Assembly (NCBI RefSeq): GCF_964199755.1
Contig: NC_133930.1
Coordinates: forward strand, 59,673,962 to 59,737,961
Direction of reading: 5' to 3'
Length of the DNA stretch: 64,000 nt
DNA from: Larus michahellis
Taxonomy: Eukaryota > Chordata > Aves > Charadriiformes > Laridae
Shown here: positions 22,809-35,485 of the stretch, piece after piece
Layout of the letters: the number at the start of each line of letters is the position of its first letter
Numbering within the stretch: the stretch's first letter is position 1
The notes under the pieces: model-generated
What the model was told of the DNA's origin: nothing
What the model saw: the letters and a program-made list of their open reading frames with translations, nothing else
Database searches by the model: none
Translations under genes and position numbers: made by a program

Positions 22809-25800
22809 GTTTGTATATAGAAGCCAAATGTACTTCTAGCAATAGAAGTGAAGGAGTGTGGATGATAAGCAGTTTCACTGAGAAAGCTCACTACTGTGTT
22901 TCATATGCATGTAGTTGGAGAAGGGATGTCAAGATCACTTGAATTTTAAATGGGCAAGAATTTAGTGGGCAAGAAGATAAACACCGTTTGTCTTCAGCAT
23001 GTGAGTTCCAGAGAAAAGGAGAGGAAGGTACGATATTTTTGTTACAAATACAGTGTCATTATTGAAGCTTATGTTAAAGTCAACAACTAGCTTTTCCTTT
23101 CTCTTATCTTTTTTTTTTTTTAATATTTTTTTTATTTTGGAGGCTCCTCATTTTTTCCTGTGTATTCTCTCCTATGATCCTATGAGTTCTGCTTTCAGAA
23201 GCTCCATTCTGCTTTCTCATTGCTAAATTGGTCAGCAGTTGATGATCCTGCACCAAGTTTTAGATTTGGTACTGCCACATAGAAAGTTTCATATTCTTAA
23301 GTCACTCTCGGAAACTATGTAGATACAGGAAAATTTTGTTATATTTCCTTACTGACCTTGCACTTAAACATTATGATCAATTCAAAGTTAAACTTATGCA
23401 ATTCAAACTTAAAAAAAATTTCCTTACTGAATAATGCCATCACAGTGCACAAGCAAAGACGTAGTAAAAATTTTTGGTAGAATTGTCATAGTGAGGACTG
23501 CTGTCAAGTATCAGAAGAGATAAAATGATGAATTCTGCCAGCCACAGATAGTAATTGATTCAATACTGTTTAATGTGAAACTGAATGTAAGTCTCAAGCA
23601 AAGCAATTCAACAAATGCAATACATAATGTCTCAAAAGTATTAGAGTAATGAGTCAGATGTTCTGCTGTTTATCAGGAAACAATGTTGGATGAAGTTCTG
23701 GAACTTGACGTGAAAGGTTCAGTCTTTTTAACTTTATCTCCTTAGAGGGAATCTTTCAGATTAAATTTTTTTCATAAGTCAAAGTCGCTGTTTCCTTTTT
23801 CTCTCCCCCCATATATTAGAAGAAACCGGTTGGAGTATTTCCACTTACCGCTCCTCTGTATTAGAGGAGTTATCCCATGTTACTAGTCTTGTTCCAGTGT
23901 AAATTATGACTATTATGTAATGGGTAATTGCCACATTATATCCAGGAATTCCCTTGATGTCTTTCCTAGGTCTTCTAACTTCTCTTGTAACTCAGCATAC
24001 TTAGATTTTGTGGTATTTGATGTCCAGTTAACGTGATATTCCTCATAAGTGTTTTTTTAAAGGAGTATCAAGTAACCTTTTTACTAGGAATGAACAAGAT
24101 AATACGGCTAGTCCTCATTAACAAACAGTATTATAGAATTAACAGCAGTATCGTTGTATTCATGTTATAGAGGTTACTTCATACTCTTGTATCCTTATTT
24201 GCAGATTAAGCATGGTTGTATTTGTTGTTAAGCTTCAAGGATCTGATTATATCTCAAAAGCAGTATTTTATCTAAAGTGACTATATTATTAATGTGTTAA
24301 ATAGTTATATCTACTGTGTCTTCTAGACCAGAGGAGGCTGTGTTAATAAGTGATATCAAAATATGTGTCTTATGCATGTAGATAAGTGTTCTAATTTTTT
24401 TGATTGCTTATAATAACTTCCAATTTACCTATTTTGGAAATTTCAGGGGGATTCTATTAAGCTTTTCAGAAACTGAACTTTTTCAATAGCATGCGTCTCT
24501 TAACCCTACTCTTACTTTAGTAGGTTGCTGTCTAAATTTAATGAACGTTCTCAGATAAATCTGAAATTCCTAGCTTGAAGCTTGCTGTATATTAAGATAA
24601 ACAAGGTTGTATTTTTCAAGTCTGAAGTTACAAAACTGCCTCAAAGTGTCAAAGTGATTTTGTCTGTTCTTTAAATTTCTCTGCATACCTTAAAATAGTA
24701 GCAATGAAAACCCTAGAGGGAAGGTTCACTAAAATAATATCAGAGGTTTCAGAGGGCGGATTTATGATTTTTTTTTTTGTCCCTGTATGTTTCTAAACAT
24801 TCCAATTTGAGGGAGAAAAAATTTTTATTCAAGTATTTGATTGTAGAAGTATCTAAAACGCATAGTACTTTTAAAAATCCATTTCACAGTCATAGTCTTG
24901 CAGCGTCTTATGGAGTAACCAAAGTATGTAAAGCAGATAGATACTTCTTATCTGGTTTACCTGCTTCAGTTATTTCATTCTTGGATGTTTCATTCTTGTC
25001 CCTGACAGGATGTATAAACACAAAATGAAAGTGAAAACAGTAAGAAAAGGAAGGATGGTTGAGACTGAGGTCCTTATTTTTATTTTACTTTTCCCTTTTT
25101 GCCACACAAACATGGTAGAATGATGCTGGGATGTGTATATGCTTGTCAGCTGCCTGTCAATCTAAAGAGTCAAACCTGATAACTTCTGAAATCTAGCTAC
25201 AGCCATACCAAGGATCCTATATATTTCTATCACAGTTATTCAATCAAGTAGAGCATATTCTATTCATTCCCCTTCAAAATTTACCTTGGAAACTCATGCT
25301 CAATGAAGTGGTTGTCTTATGGATTGCCCTACCTCTGGTCCCAATATGGATTTTGTGAAAGTATGTCCTAAATTAATGTTTTTGCCACTGCTGCTTTCTG
25401 TGGTTGAAATTAATTCGGTTTATGATTAAGAAATTAACTTGCAGTAGAGCAAACTCTTTATAACTATAGACAGCAGGCTTTGAACTGCACTTGCCCTTAA
25501 CTGTGATAAATACAAAAAAAATCCCATTATTAGTGCTGTAGTTAGAGAAAAACAAACAAACAAAAAAAACCAAAAAACCTCCCAAAAAAGCAACACAAAA
25601 AAAAAAACCAAAAACCCACACCAGAAAAACTACCTGTCCTAATTTCCAGATACTCAGCCCCTCTTTAAATTGAAGTACTGCAGCAAGTCATCATTTAGTT
25701 TAGCAATACCAGACAATTTGGAAGTATTTGGAAGTAGATTATTGATCCAGACTATTTTAAAAGTAGTCCTTTGGATAACATATGGTACAGTTGGAATAAT

Positions 25801-27739
25801 TAGTGGTGGTTCATTTAGCTGATGGCGTGGCTATCATAAGATAAAGCAAGTATTTATTTTAATAGATACAATTCCTCACACACTGTAGTACTTGATTTTT
25901 AAAAGCATCAGCTTCATCTGAAAAAGCTATACCTGATGTTTTGATCAAAGTCCAAAGAGCCCAGAAAAGGTGGAGAAAGAAGTAGCATGTAATGTTTGAA
26001 CATGTCATAGTCTGGAGTAAATACATAGAGTGATGCTACTTGTGGTGTAGGCATACCTTTATTTCTGCCCTATGGGGCTCCAGAATGTCCTAAAATTTGA
26101 AGAGATAATAACGTCAATCTCTCAGTCAAACTGCAAGAAAAGTAATTGTATTGGAGTAACTGAGTAATCTAACCAAACTTAATTTCAACATGTTTCTGTT
26201 ATCTTGCTGAGGAAACCTGACTAAACAGATCAGAAGTAGTATCTTCAGAAGAGAATAGATATAGATGATGAAGTAGAAGATGTTACTATTGTATCAAGAT
26301 AGCTCAAAAGTAATCACAGAGTCGCTGAAGACACCTTGATGATAATGATACTCAGATATTCTCAGGAGATGTCATTACACTTTGTCCTGACACTTGCAGT
26401 AATTCAGAGGTATGATTGGTTGGAATTTTTTAAGGTAGCGTCAATATACAGTTAGGCTTGGAGCAACTAATTGGAACAAGGAAGAGGGTCCTCTTTAGTG
26501 GTTTTTGAGTTTAGCCTTATGTTGAGTTTAGTCTTCCATTAAGTAAATCACAGGTGCAGTTGTGCTTAACTAAAGTCAACAGTCAGCTTATTCAGTTCAT
26601 AAGTTTCTTATCCTCATAACAGGAGGCACTAAAAAAGTAAACGCAGTTACAGAAAATTCTAATCTATGTGTTCTGGTGTGTTCATATACATTTGTTACGG
26701 ACAATAAATTATATAAGTATTGTTTTATATGGAAGATAGTTGTATTTTTTCCTTCGTCTTTATGAACTGTTAATAGGCTGCACTAGTGTCCTCTCTGCTT
26801 TCATTTTTCTTGACTAAGACAATCAAGCTTTTTTAAAGGTCTACAGCACAGTATGCATGTGTTAGAAATTCCTATAGGCTTGCTTTGGGTTAGCTGGTAA
26901 GTCTATTTGACTTTCTCCAAGGCTAAGCAGAGAAACTTGCTTCTTTCCTAAAATCAGCATATCACTGTTAGTATACCGGTGTGCTACTACAGTTATTACT
27001 TCGAACGTTGCTGTTTTCTTTCACAGCTATGTGAAAAAAAAGTCCACAGTGCCCTCTGTTGTAACATGGATGCAATTTAAGTGTATTCCCACTGTTGTCA
27101 TCGCACATGTAGCTAGTCTCTGTGCCTCTTCAGTTTGGGGCAGCCTATCGGAATGGGATGCTTTAGCCATTTTGTTCAATAGCACACTAGTGCATGTCAA
27201 AGTTTGAAATTCTAATCTTTGGTTTCCCACCATCCATCTTTACCTACATGTCAACTGACGTACAGTACCCTAATATCACATCTTTCTTTTCCAAAGGTGT
27301 ATCAGACTAATAGTTTACAATCCTCATTAAATCACATCTACACACAGTAGATGCTGCACTGCAAAGCACAAGGAAAAGTGCTTACTCAGTTTTTGATAGC
27401 ATTCCAGTTATGGAGTGCTACCAAGAGTTACCAAAGTTTGCATAGGAAGTCAGGAGCCTTGGAAGATTAAAATACATATAATCCATCATGCTAAAAACCC
27501 TTTTTTTTTTTTTTGTAAGTGAGCTGTTTCTCTATTTGGGAGGTTTAAATGAATGGAGTTTTATGGCACTTTGCCTCACAGTGATATGGTAACTGAGTTT
27601 TTACCGGCAAATTGAATAATAGAATGTTACATCTCTATGGGTTTTTTTTTTTAATAGTGTTTAATCTTCAAAAATGTAGGCTAAGATTCCCCTTGAAACA
27701 GGGCATTTCAGATTAATGCATCTGTTTCTTCTGTTGTAG
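22809..27739 (+). other. FAM174A: FAM174A intron 2
   Basis: A 4.9-kb phase-2 intron of AT-rich unique-looking sequence. I see no CR1 copy in it. Simple sequence includes T-rich runs near 23110 and 24770 and an A/C-rich tract at 25546-25620. The acceptor side is a good pyrimidine tract (CTGTTTCTTCTGTTGTAG). Confidence 0.8.
25546..25620. repeat. A/C-rich low-complexity tract
   Basis: Mixed (CAAA)n, CCAAAAAA and A11 runs over about 75 bp in intron 2. Frames on the - strand here are phenylalanine/valine-rich artefacts of this composition. Confidence 0.85.
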
Positions 27740-27761
27740 AGAAGTACGTGCCTTTCAGTGA
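27740..27761 (+). CDS. FAM174A: FAM174A coding exon 3 (last codons and stop)
   Basis: The acceptor TTCTTCTGTTGTAG|A joins in frame to exon 2, completing Arg141 (AG|A) and adding EVRAFQ before a TGA at 27759-27761. From memory of the family, the protein normally ends at or just after HPRR, so these six residues would be a short extension caused by loss of an immediate stop. The exon assignment rests on the strong acceptor, the correct phase and the poly(A) signal 120 bases downstream; I could not align it. A different acceptor nearby remains possible. Confidence 0.68.
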
Positions 27762-27905
27762 AAGAACTTAATCTTAGAACCAGAGAAGGAGACTGCTTCA
27801 TGGGAGGAATAAGAAGCAAGAGGGTATGCAAGTTGTGGGGTCTAATTTAATTTGTGTATATTATGGCATCCTTAATTTGTTGCAATAAATACTGTACCAA
27901 TTTGT
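27762..27905 (+). other. FAM174A: FAM174A 3' UTR (shortest form)
   Basis: Non-coding end of the last exon from the TGA to shortly past the first AATAAA at 27884-27889. Longer forms ending after 28193 or 28269 are possible because further AATAAA hexamers follow. Confidence 0.6.
27884..27889 (+). terminator. FAM174A: Poly(A) signal AATAAA, proximal
   Basis: A canonical hexamer in the context TTGCAATAAATACTG, followed within 30 bases by a T-rich stretch (GTACTTTTTTGT), a typical downstream element. Confidence 0.7.
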
Positions 27906-28187
27906 TGTACTTTTTTGTATATAGAGGATTCTAAATGTAAAGCCTACGGAGAGAGAGTGCACTAAAATGAAAACCTATTTGGAAAGGAGATTACTTTTAA
28001 AACAGGGTATTTTTTGCTTGTTACAAATCTTGTATGCCATAAGTGTGGTATACACTTTTTCTACAGTAATCTGGAATGTTAACAAATTTTTTTTGCTGAT
28101 ATTAAACTGTAAGTAAACATAGCCTCTGTGGACTCCTCAGAATTGTTAGAACTTGATTTTAGTTGAGGAGATGCTTTATGCTTTACA

Positions 28188-28269
28188 AATAAAAAGCCAA
28201 ACTACTGCCTTTTGTCTTGAGACTTTTTTTAAACTGAATTAACATGTTTTATGTAAGTGAACAAATAAA
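28188..28269 (+). terminator. FAM174A: Two distal AATAAA signals
   Basis: AATAAA at 28188-28193 and at 28264-28269. Either could give a longer FAM174A 3' UTR of about 450-530 nt. This is inferred from hexamers only. Confidence 0.4.
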
Positions 28270-28289
28270 AACTCTTTACGGTGTTCCTG

Positions 28290-29244
28290 GCATTTAGCAT
28301 GGTGCTTCAACATTGTAGATTTTAAGGATATTAATATAATCTTGTAAAACACAGTACTGCAACATCTTTTTGCTGTTAAGACTATTGATTACAACTATTG
28401 AGTGAATTTTTTTTGTGAGGTCCATTTTCAATTTGTGTGAAGAGATATTGTTCACCGACTTTAGGGTGCTGCTGGTGTAGTCCATGCCAAGTCAGCGTTC
28501 AGACCTGTGGTGAAGCAGAGATAAGCCTTTAGTTCACCTTGTTTACTTTTGTACTCTTTGAACAATCTAGGTCAAATACTAAATTTGCTGTAACTCTAAA
28601 AAGAAAAAGTGACATCAGAAGCAGCTGTTACTATAATATGTGCAGTGATATTCACATGAATGTAGTTGGCATCCAGAAGTTACATTTCTTTTTTAGCTAG
28701 TGCCGTAAAAATTAATAGAACAAGCTTTAAGACCTAGAGGGCCTAATTTTTAAAAATATGTGTTGCAGTTCCACAGGAATCTTGATAATGCAGACAAAAT
28801 GTTCAAATTCTAGTTCATTAAAATTACTGTGTAAATTTATTGATAATTCTGTATATATCTAGTATCAAGTCATAAACTTGCTATAGCAGTAGTGGTGTGG
28901 CTGGTTGTTTCCTGAAAGTTCCTGTGTTACGGGCTATGGGGAAAGCAGGATAATTTTTCCTGATACTTTAGACCCCTCTCAGTGTTTGAACAAAATCAAA
29001 ATACCTTGTTTGTCTTTGAAGTTATTTCTAAAGTGATGGCGTGGGGAGAGGGTCTACTGTAGCCTTTCTTAACCCTGTAGCAGCCGATTTGCTGTACTGA
29101 AATGTACTTACTTACCCTGGTAACTACTCAGATGAGGTCTGAAGTAACGGATGCCAAATCAGCCTCCCAAGGTAATTTTCACCTGCAGTTGTCCATGTGC
29201 CACACACAGCTGGGAAATATATTGTGTTTCTTGGTTATACATAC
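28290..29244. other. Spacer 3' of FAM174A, nothing recognised
   Basis: AT-rich sequence between the FAM174A poly(A) signals and the next CR1 fragment. No gene, RNA or repeat is recognised. Confidence 0.5.
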
Positions 29245-29957
29245 AAGGTGGAGGCCAAGAGGAAGGAGAGCAGCCCTGTGGAAAGAGATTTGGAGTGATG
29301 GCAAGTTGAATATGAGTGAACAGTGTGCCTTGGCAGCCAAAAGGGCCAACCATGTCCTAGGGTGCATCAAGCACAGCATAGCTACCCAAGGGAGTCAAGT
29401 CAAGGGAGGTGATCGTCCCACTCTACACTGCACTGGTGTGGCCCCACCTCAAGTACTGTGTACAGTTTTGGGCACCTCGATGTAAGAAGGACATCAAACT
29501 ATTAGTGTGTCCTGAGGAGGGAGACCAGGATGGTGAAAGGTCTCAAGGGCAAGACTTATGACGAGCAGCTGAGGCCATTTGTCTTGTTCAACTTGGAGAA
29601 TAAAAGGCTGAGGGGTGACCTCATCACAGCCTACAACTTCTTGAAGGGGGCAGCAGAGGCAGGGTGCTGATCTCCTCTCTCTGGTGACCAGTGATAGGAC
29701 GCGAGGAAATGGAAGGAAGCTGCGCCAGGAGAAGTTCAGATTGGACATTAAGAAAAGATTCTTCACTGAAAGTGAAGTCAGTCTTCCTGACAGGCTTCCC
29801 AGGGAAGTGGTCACAGCACCAAGCATGTCAGACTTCAAGGAGTGTCTGGACTATCCTCTTAGTCATATGATTTAGTTTTAGATAGTCCAAGGACCAGGGA
29901 GTTGGACTCAATGATGCTTATTGGTCCGTTCCAACTTGAGCTGTTCTATGATTCTGT
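29245..29957 (+). mobile_element. CR1 fragment, sense, broken, 3' end present
   Basis: A 5'-truncated CR1 starting after the FADD region, at GGAGAGCAGCCCTG. It reads through [20 protein letters not shown], then AGGCTGAGGGGTGACCTCAT and the C-terminal RFRLDIKKRFFTE-like segment in shifting frames. The open C-terminal piece at 29684-29875 ends at a TAG. The 3' UTR has GGAGTTGGACTCAATGATGC and the tail is GTTCTATGATTCTGTATG. Frameshifts and missing RT motifs make it inactive. Its consensus is closer to the element at 17471-18646 than to the one at 1-2340. Confidence 0.9.
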
Positions 29958-31758
29958 ATGTGGCAGGGGCGTAATCTGAGGTCAAAACCAAAATTTATGC
30001 CAGAGATCTTTTTGAACTGTTATTCCAAGAGGGCACTTTGTTTATGGATCTTCTTCCCTATGCCTCATTCTATTTAATAGAAACAAAGATTCATTCATTA
30101 TAGCTGAGAAAACCCAGTCCATAAAGACAGAGGATGAAACAATACGTATTCTCACCCAAGCTTTTTGTTGTTCATGTTTTAAAGAAAAATCAGTGTCAGT
30201 TCAACAGCTATGGAACTTTGTACAAAGAATTACTCATTTCTAACAAACAAATTTTTTATTCATTACATGGCTTTTTCTTAAAAAAGAAAAAAAAGCAGCA
30301 AAAAAGCTTATCAGTATGGCAAATGGTATTTATGAGGAATCTTTATGAAATGCCTAGTTTTAGGGGGTTTTAAACTAAAACACACTTGTGCAAGAGACTA
30401 CTTCATTCAAAAGCCTGTATGCGATAAATGTTTTGCAACCCGGAGATTCCACAGGGGAAGTACAACATGTTTGCACTGATCTTATTCTCTTGAACTTACT
30501 TTGGTCACTGTCCAAGAAAAGATGCATGACTAGGTGGATTTCTATTCAGACCAAATACAGGTGTTCTTATACTGCATTCTGAGAGAGTCAAAAGGCTCTT
30601 CATCTTTTTACACATATAAAATACGGTTTTGTGAAGATAAACATTAAACCTACAGTTCAAAGCAGAAACAAATATACTGACATTGTTGTGATGTTTCTGA
30701 AAGTTAGTTTTGTGCTTACAAGTGTGGAGATTGTTTAGGTAAGTTGAAAATGTAGTTCAAAGCTTAACTACCCTTTCTAATAGATTGGTTTTTAATTTTG
30801 TTTTTCCTGATGTGTAATCTAAATCTCCTTTTTAGTAATTTTAAGCCTATTACACCTAAGCTATAGTGAATGGTTGAAAGAACTTTGTTCTATTGCAGAT
30901 CTGCCACGTATTTCAAGATTATTATATTCGCCCTCCGTCTTGCCTGAACAAAGCACCCTTGATTCTTTCCTGGTGCTGTTATGGTGTAGGTGTGTAATAA
31001 ATTTCATTCTGGAAATGAACTGACTGGTTCACACACTCTATGAACTGCAGCGTCCAAAAGAGAAGACCGCGGATGCTGCTTATGAGATGGCAGGCAGGAA
31101 TGGAAAGTATGTGTGTGACCTCAGGGTACATAGCCCACCTATCCTTATCCCTACCAAAGATCACTGCTTTCTTTTTTAATTTGTTTAATGCAAGAACTAA
31201 CGGGGAGTCAACTGTCTACACAGCAATCTCTCTGTGCGGTTGTTAGCACAACGTAAAAGGCTTTCAATCTACCCCACTAGTGTTGTAGTGAAAGTTTTTG
31301 ATTAAAGTGTGTTTAAGCATGCTAGATAATATATAATCTTAAAACTTCTACATGCATGCTGTTTCTGGGTATGTGGCAATGCTGGACCATGCAAAAAAAC
31401 CAAGCCAGGAATAAGCCAATTTAATACTGAAAGGAGCTTATCTGTATCAGCTCAGTACTCTATCTGGCCTATTTAACATGCCTATTTCTTACCCAGATCA
31501 GCTTGTTTGGTTGTATCAGATATTTGTGAAGTGCTGTTTTATGCCATGTAGATTTAGCTCTCCAACAGCAGGAGTTAAAAGTGCTTTTTCCTGATGAAGC
31601 AACACTTGGCCTTAGTCATCTATGTATCTTACCTGAGTGCAGTATGCATGTTTGAGTTTTTCTGCTTATATTCACAGCTGTCAAAATAACGTTTCCACTT
31701 AGGTACAATTTTCCCCCCTATGAGATGGAAAGGGATGGTGTGAAGTCTTAGCTGGTAG

Positions 31759-31798
31759 CTCAGTGATTGGAGGCTTATGTGTAAGCCTCTCAGTGATT
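31759..31798. repeat. Hairpin flanked by a 10-bp direct repeat
   Basis: CTCAGTGATT occurs at 31759-31768 and again at 31789-31798. Between them lies a perfect 8-bp inverted repeat, GAGGCTTA / TAAGCCTC (31770-31777 and 31782-31789), with a TGTG loop. It may be chance. Confidence 0.6.
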
Positions 31799-34700
31799 TG
31801 CATTCAGTTCATTTTCTGAATTTTACAAACATAAGAAATAAAAACCTTCCTTCCTCCCCTACCCATATAAAAGATAAGAAGTTATCATATTTTCAATTTT
31901 AGTGCCTGAAATAACTTGTATTGATTTAGGACCTTAGATTTTGTAACAGCATTGGAACCATTCAATACGAGAAAGTAAACATGCAGAAAATAGGGTTCTA
32001 AATTAAATATTAATAACTACATATCTGCAAGCAGGATGGAGGTTCTAGAGCTTTGCTCAATCCCAGCATTCATTTTCCCAGAGGTGCTATGGGAGCAGGG
32101 CTTATTTGCCTGAGCACCTGTGGTGCCTCTGGTTTCAATGTTATATGGTCTCTACTAACAATACAGAAACATCTGAGCTCCAGTGTGCAATATTGATGTA
32201 TATCTAAAGTGTTTATAGTCTTCTGGGTATAAATAGCAGAGATTGATTAAGATTTTAATTTTTTACTGTGGCAACTCTAGCTGTTCCTGCGAAAAACCCT
32301 TAAATTCACTTGTGTTGATGGAAGTTTCAAGAAAAATAAAACTGAAGTAGGATATATAAAAAAACTTGTTAATTGTAAAATGTGTTGTTCTTTATTTTAC
32401 TATTTGAATATAAATTATGTTGTCCTTGGTGCAGATATGTCTGTTTTCAGTACCTATGAAATTGAAGTATTTTCCTCAATTTATAACAGTGTAGATACTG
32501 TTCTGCCCATTTGCATGTCTAAATAACATAACTCAGATCACTAACAACATTGTTGGTAACGCTTCAAATTTTAAATGAAAATAAAAATTCACATATTGGA
32601 TTCAGTTTTGTCTTTCTAAAATTGTGAATGGGCAAAATTCTGATTAAAAATGCAAGTTGAAAGGGTTTGATGTTCTTTTTCTCCTCTGATTTATAATCTA
32701 GGACTTTAATCAAACAGTTCTTCCAGAAAAAAGAAATTTTAGGATTGAAGATTCAGGCCATCTAGCTGGGTAATGTTGCAGTTGTCACTGTCACCTCGGC
32801 TGTGCTTTTGAGTGCAAGGGGTGCTAACGGTCACTGTAGTTAAGTAACTGTGCTTGACACTCCTTATGCCGAAGTGTGAGACTTGCCTTGAATATGCAAT
32901 ATTGGAGCAAAATCCTGTTGAAACATTTAGGATTGTCATTTTGTTTCATTTCTCACAGCAAACACCACTTTTGGGTAGCGTGCATGCCATTCTCCAGTGA
33001 GAAAAAGCAAGAGAAGGCTACTGTGAATGTGGTTTATTTAGCAAAGTTAAATCTACAGCTTCTTAAAATCTGTTTCTAGTTAAATGGCAAGGTGATAATA
33101 ATAGTTTGATATTTTCAGGATTCAATTTGACTATTTTGTTTGGACGATTATTTTTCATTTAAAGTATCAGACTGACCGTGGACTACAGTCTTGCCTGTAG
33201 AGGAAGCGATATAAACTTGTCCATGCTTCAGAGTTAGGCACCAGAGCAACAGAGGGAAGGCAGTGCTGCTGACAACATTCTGGTTGTTGCCCCATGTTTG
33301 AAACAGGTGCCAGATTATCACGAGAGACAGCTGCTGGAGTTCTGATTGAGAGACACTGCTGTCATTTCACTCTTGTTCTGATTATGACTGCAGGCTCTCT
33401 GTGTCTCCTCGTCTATGGACTGGCAGTGCTGGAACGGAATTCTGTGGCCCTTACGCTAAAAATTTCAGGTGGTGGCACAGACCTTGATTATAATTATGTT
33501 AACCGAACTGCTGTGCTCCACATCCCTTGAAGTGTTGCCTGCTTCTGGATTGCAAGAAAAGCCCAGAAAATGCAGGTTACTGAGTTGAACATAGCATCAG
33601 CTCCAACAACTGGCTCAGGAATGTAACCTCCTGCACCCTGAAATTTAGGATCAGAAATTGAGGGGATCAACTTTGTATACCTGTAATTTTTTTATCAATG
33701 ATGGATGTAGGCCCCAAAACTGCCAAGAACTCAAAACTATTTGGACAGCAACTTGCTCATTTTTTTTTCTTTTTTCTGACCAAGTTGGTGCAGATTCAGT
33801 AGCTGCCTCTCTTGTGCTTTACTAGTTGTTTCTTGAAGTTCTGCTTCATAAAAGCTCTGTCTCCTCTACCTCCACCTTGTAGTCATAGGTTGGCTTGTGT
33901 TGTGGACATTGAAGGTAAATGGTAGACAGAGCTTAAAAACACTTACATGATAATTGAGAGAGGTGCCGGTGAATTGGTAGTGAGAAGAGGCCCAGAGCAG
34001 ACTTGCCAAACTTAGAGCAAGTCTTGGAAGTTTCGCCTTAGATCATGCCTTCTTCATGTCTTAGATCTTGATTTAGCTATCCCTCTGTCGTTTATTAGCA
34101 CAGGTATGAGGGGAGATAGACTGATGTCTTGCCATGTGGGAATGTTATGTGCATATAGGTGAAGCTGCGTAGCCTAAATAAACCCTTGGGAATAATGTGG
34201 TAGACTGACCTAGATGGTCACTCAGGTGTGTGCAAACAGGACAGGTGTGTAAGTCGTTGTCTCAGATTTGTGACAGGTATTTTTCTAAGGTGAATGCATC
34301 TGGGCAACCAAGCTCATTTTATGTAGACGAAAGCTCAAACAGGCAGCAGATGATAACATTTTCATTTCAAATCTGGATTTGATGTGAAGAGGCAACCTAG
34401 GCATGATGGTTTTATATCTCATTACAATGTATTTAATTCCTTCTTAAAGAGCTCTAATTGAGACAGATTATTCTACCTTCTCAGCACAGTGTACTGAGAA
34501 ACAGTTTACTTACAAGCAACGTTAAACTCCGGAATGACTGCACTGCTCACAGCTCTGCCTTGCAATACTCTTACTATGCCTTAATATTGATACTTATTTA
34601 AAACAAACAAGAAAACAAACAAACTTATTAGAGCACTTAATCATATGCTTAATTCCCACAGAGGTCAACTGGGTTTAACCTATGTCTAACGTCTCTGCTC

Positions 34701-35471
34701 AGCTAAGATCTTAAAGCATTATAAATTATAGTAATGGAATTCCAGTTTGTCTGGAAAAAGCAGGTACCTGTACCAGGCTACTGGGAAGCCATTCCCTGTG
34801 TGTGTAGGCAGATACAATACTCGGTTCATGTCAATAAATTATGCATTACTTAGTAGTACTAAGCAAAATTTGACGTACTGTAGAGTTTTGTCTCACTGAA
34901 GGAGATGCATTTGAATGATCACTTGCAACAGAAGAACAACTTGCAAACCACTTTCATCGCATGTATTCAACAGCAGATACTCAGCAGTGTACCGAGAAGA
35001 GGAACACTCATTCAACTTAAAAATGACAGTTACATATTTAATGGCCATATGCAATATGGAAAATTCAACTACATGCTCTGTTAAACATTATTTTGTATTA
35101 TAGTAAAAATTCCTTGCTATCTTCAAAAATAAGTTCATTTGCTTGAAGGTTCATGTTTGATATGAGTCTGTGTTTAAGACAGACGTAAATCTTTACATGC
35201 ATTCACTAACATCTGTTCCAAGTAATGTTTAATGTTACTAACCATAAAGGGTTTTTTGGCCTTCATGATCAGAAGTTTCGTTTTCCCTCTTTTACTGTTT
35301 TGCACTTGCTTAGAGTAACAATGGTCTGGGTTTACACGCTTCTTTTTTTTTTAATCTTAAAACCTTTTCATTAACATAGTTGAACTCTTAGTTGAGAACT
35401 GATAGTCAATATTTATATAGACAATATTTCAAATAGGCATTCTCTGACTCTTGTTAGCTTCTCTCACGGCT

Positions 35472-35485
35472 TGTGTGTGTGTGTG
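35472..35485. repeat. (TG)7 microsatellite
   Basis: A pure TG dinucleotide run in intergenic sequence. Confidence 0.85.

Noticed and set aside
25373..25621. Phe/Val-rich apparent membrane protein on the - strand
   Set aside because: Arises from translating an A/C-rich low-complexity tract.
31745..31810. tRNA-like A-box (TAGCTCAGTGATTGG)
   Set aside because: No B-box (GGTTCRANNCC) at the right distance and no cloverleaf; the sequence folds as a simple hairpin instead.
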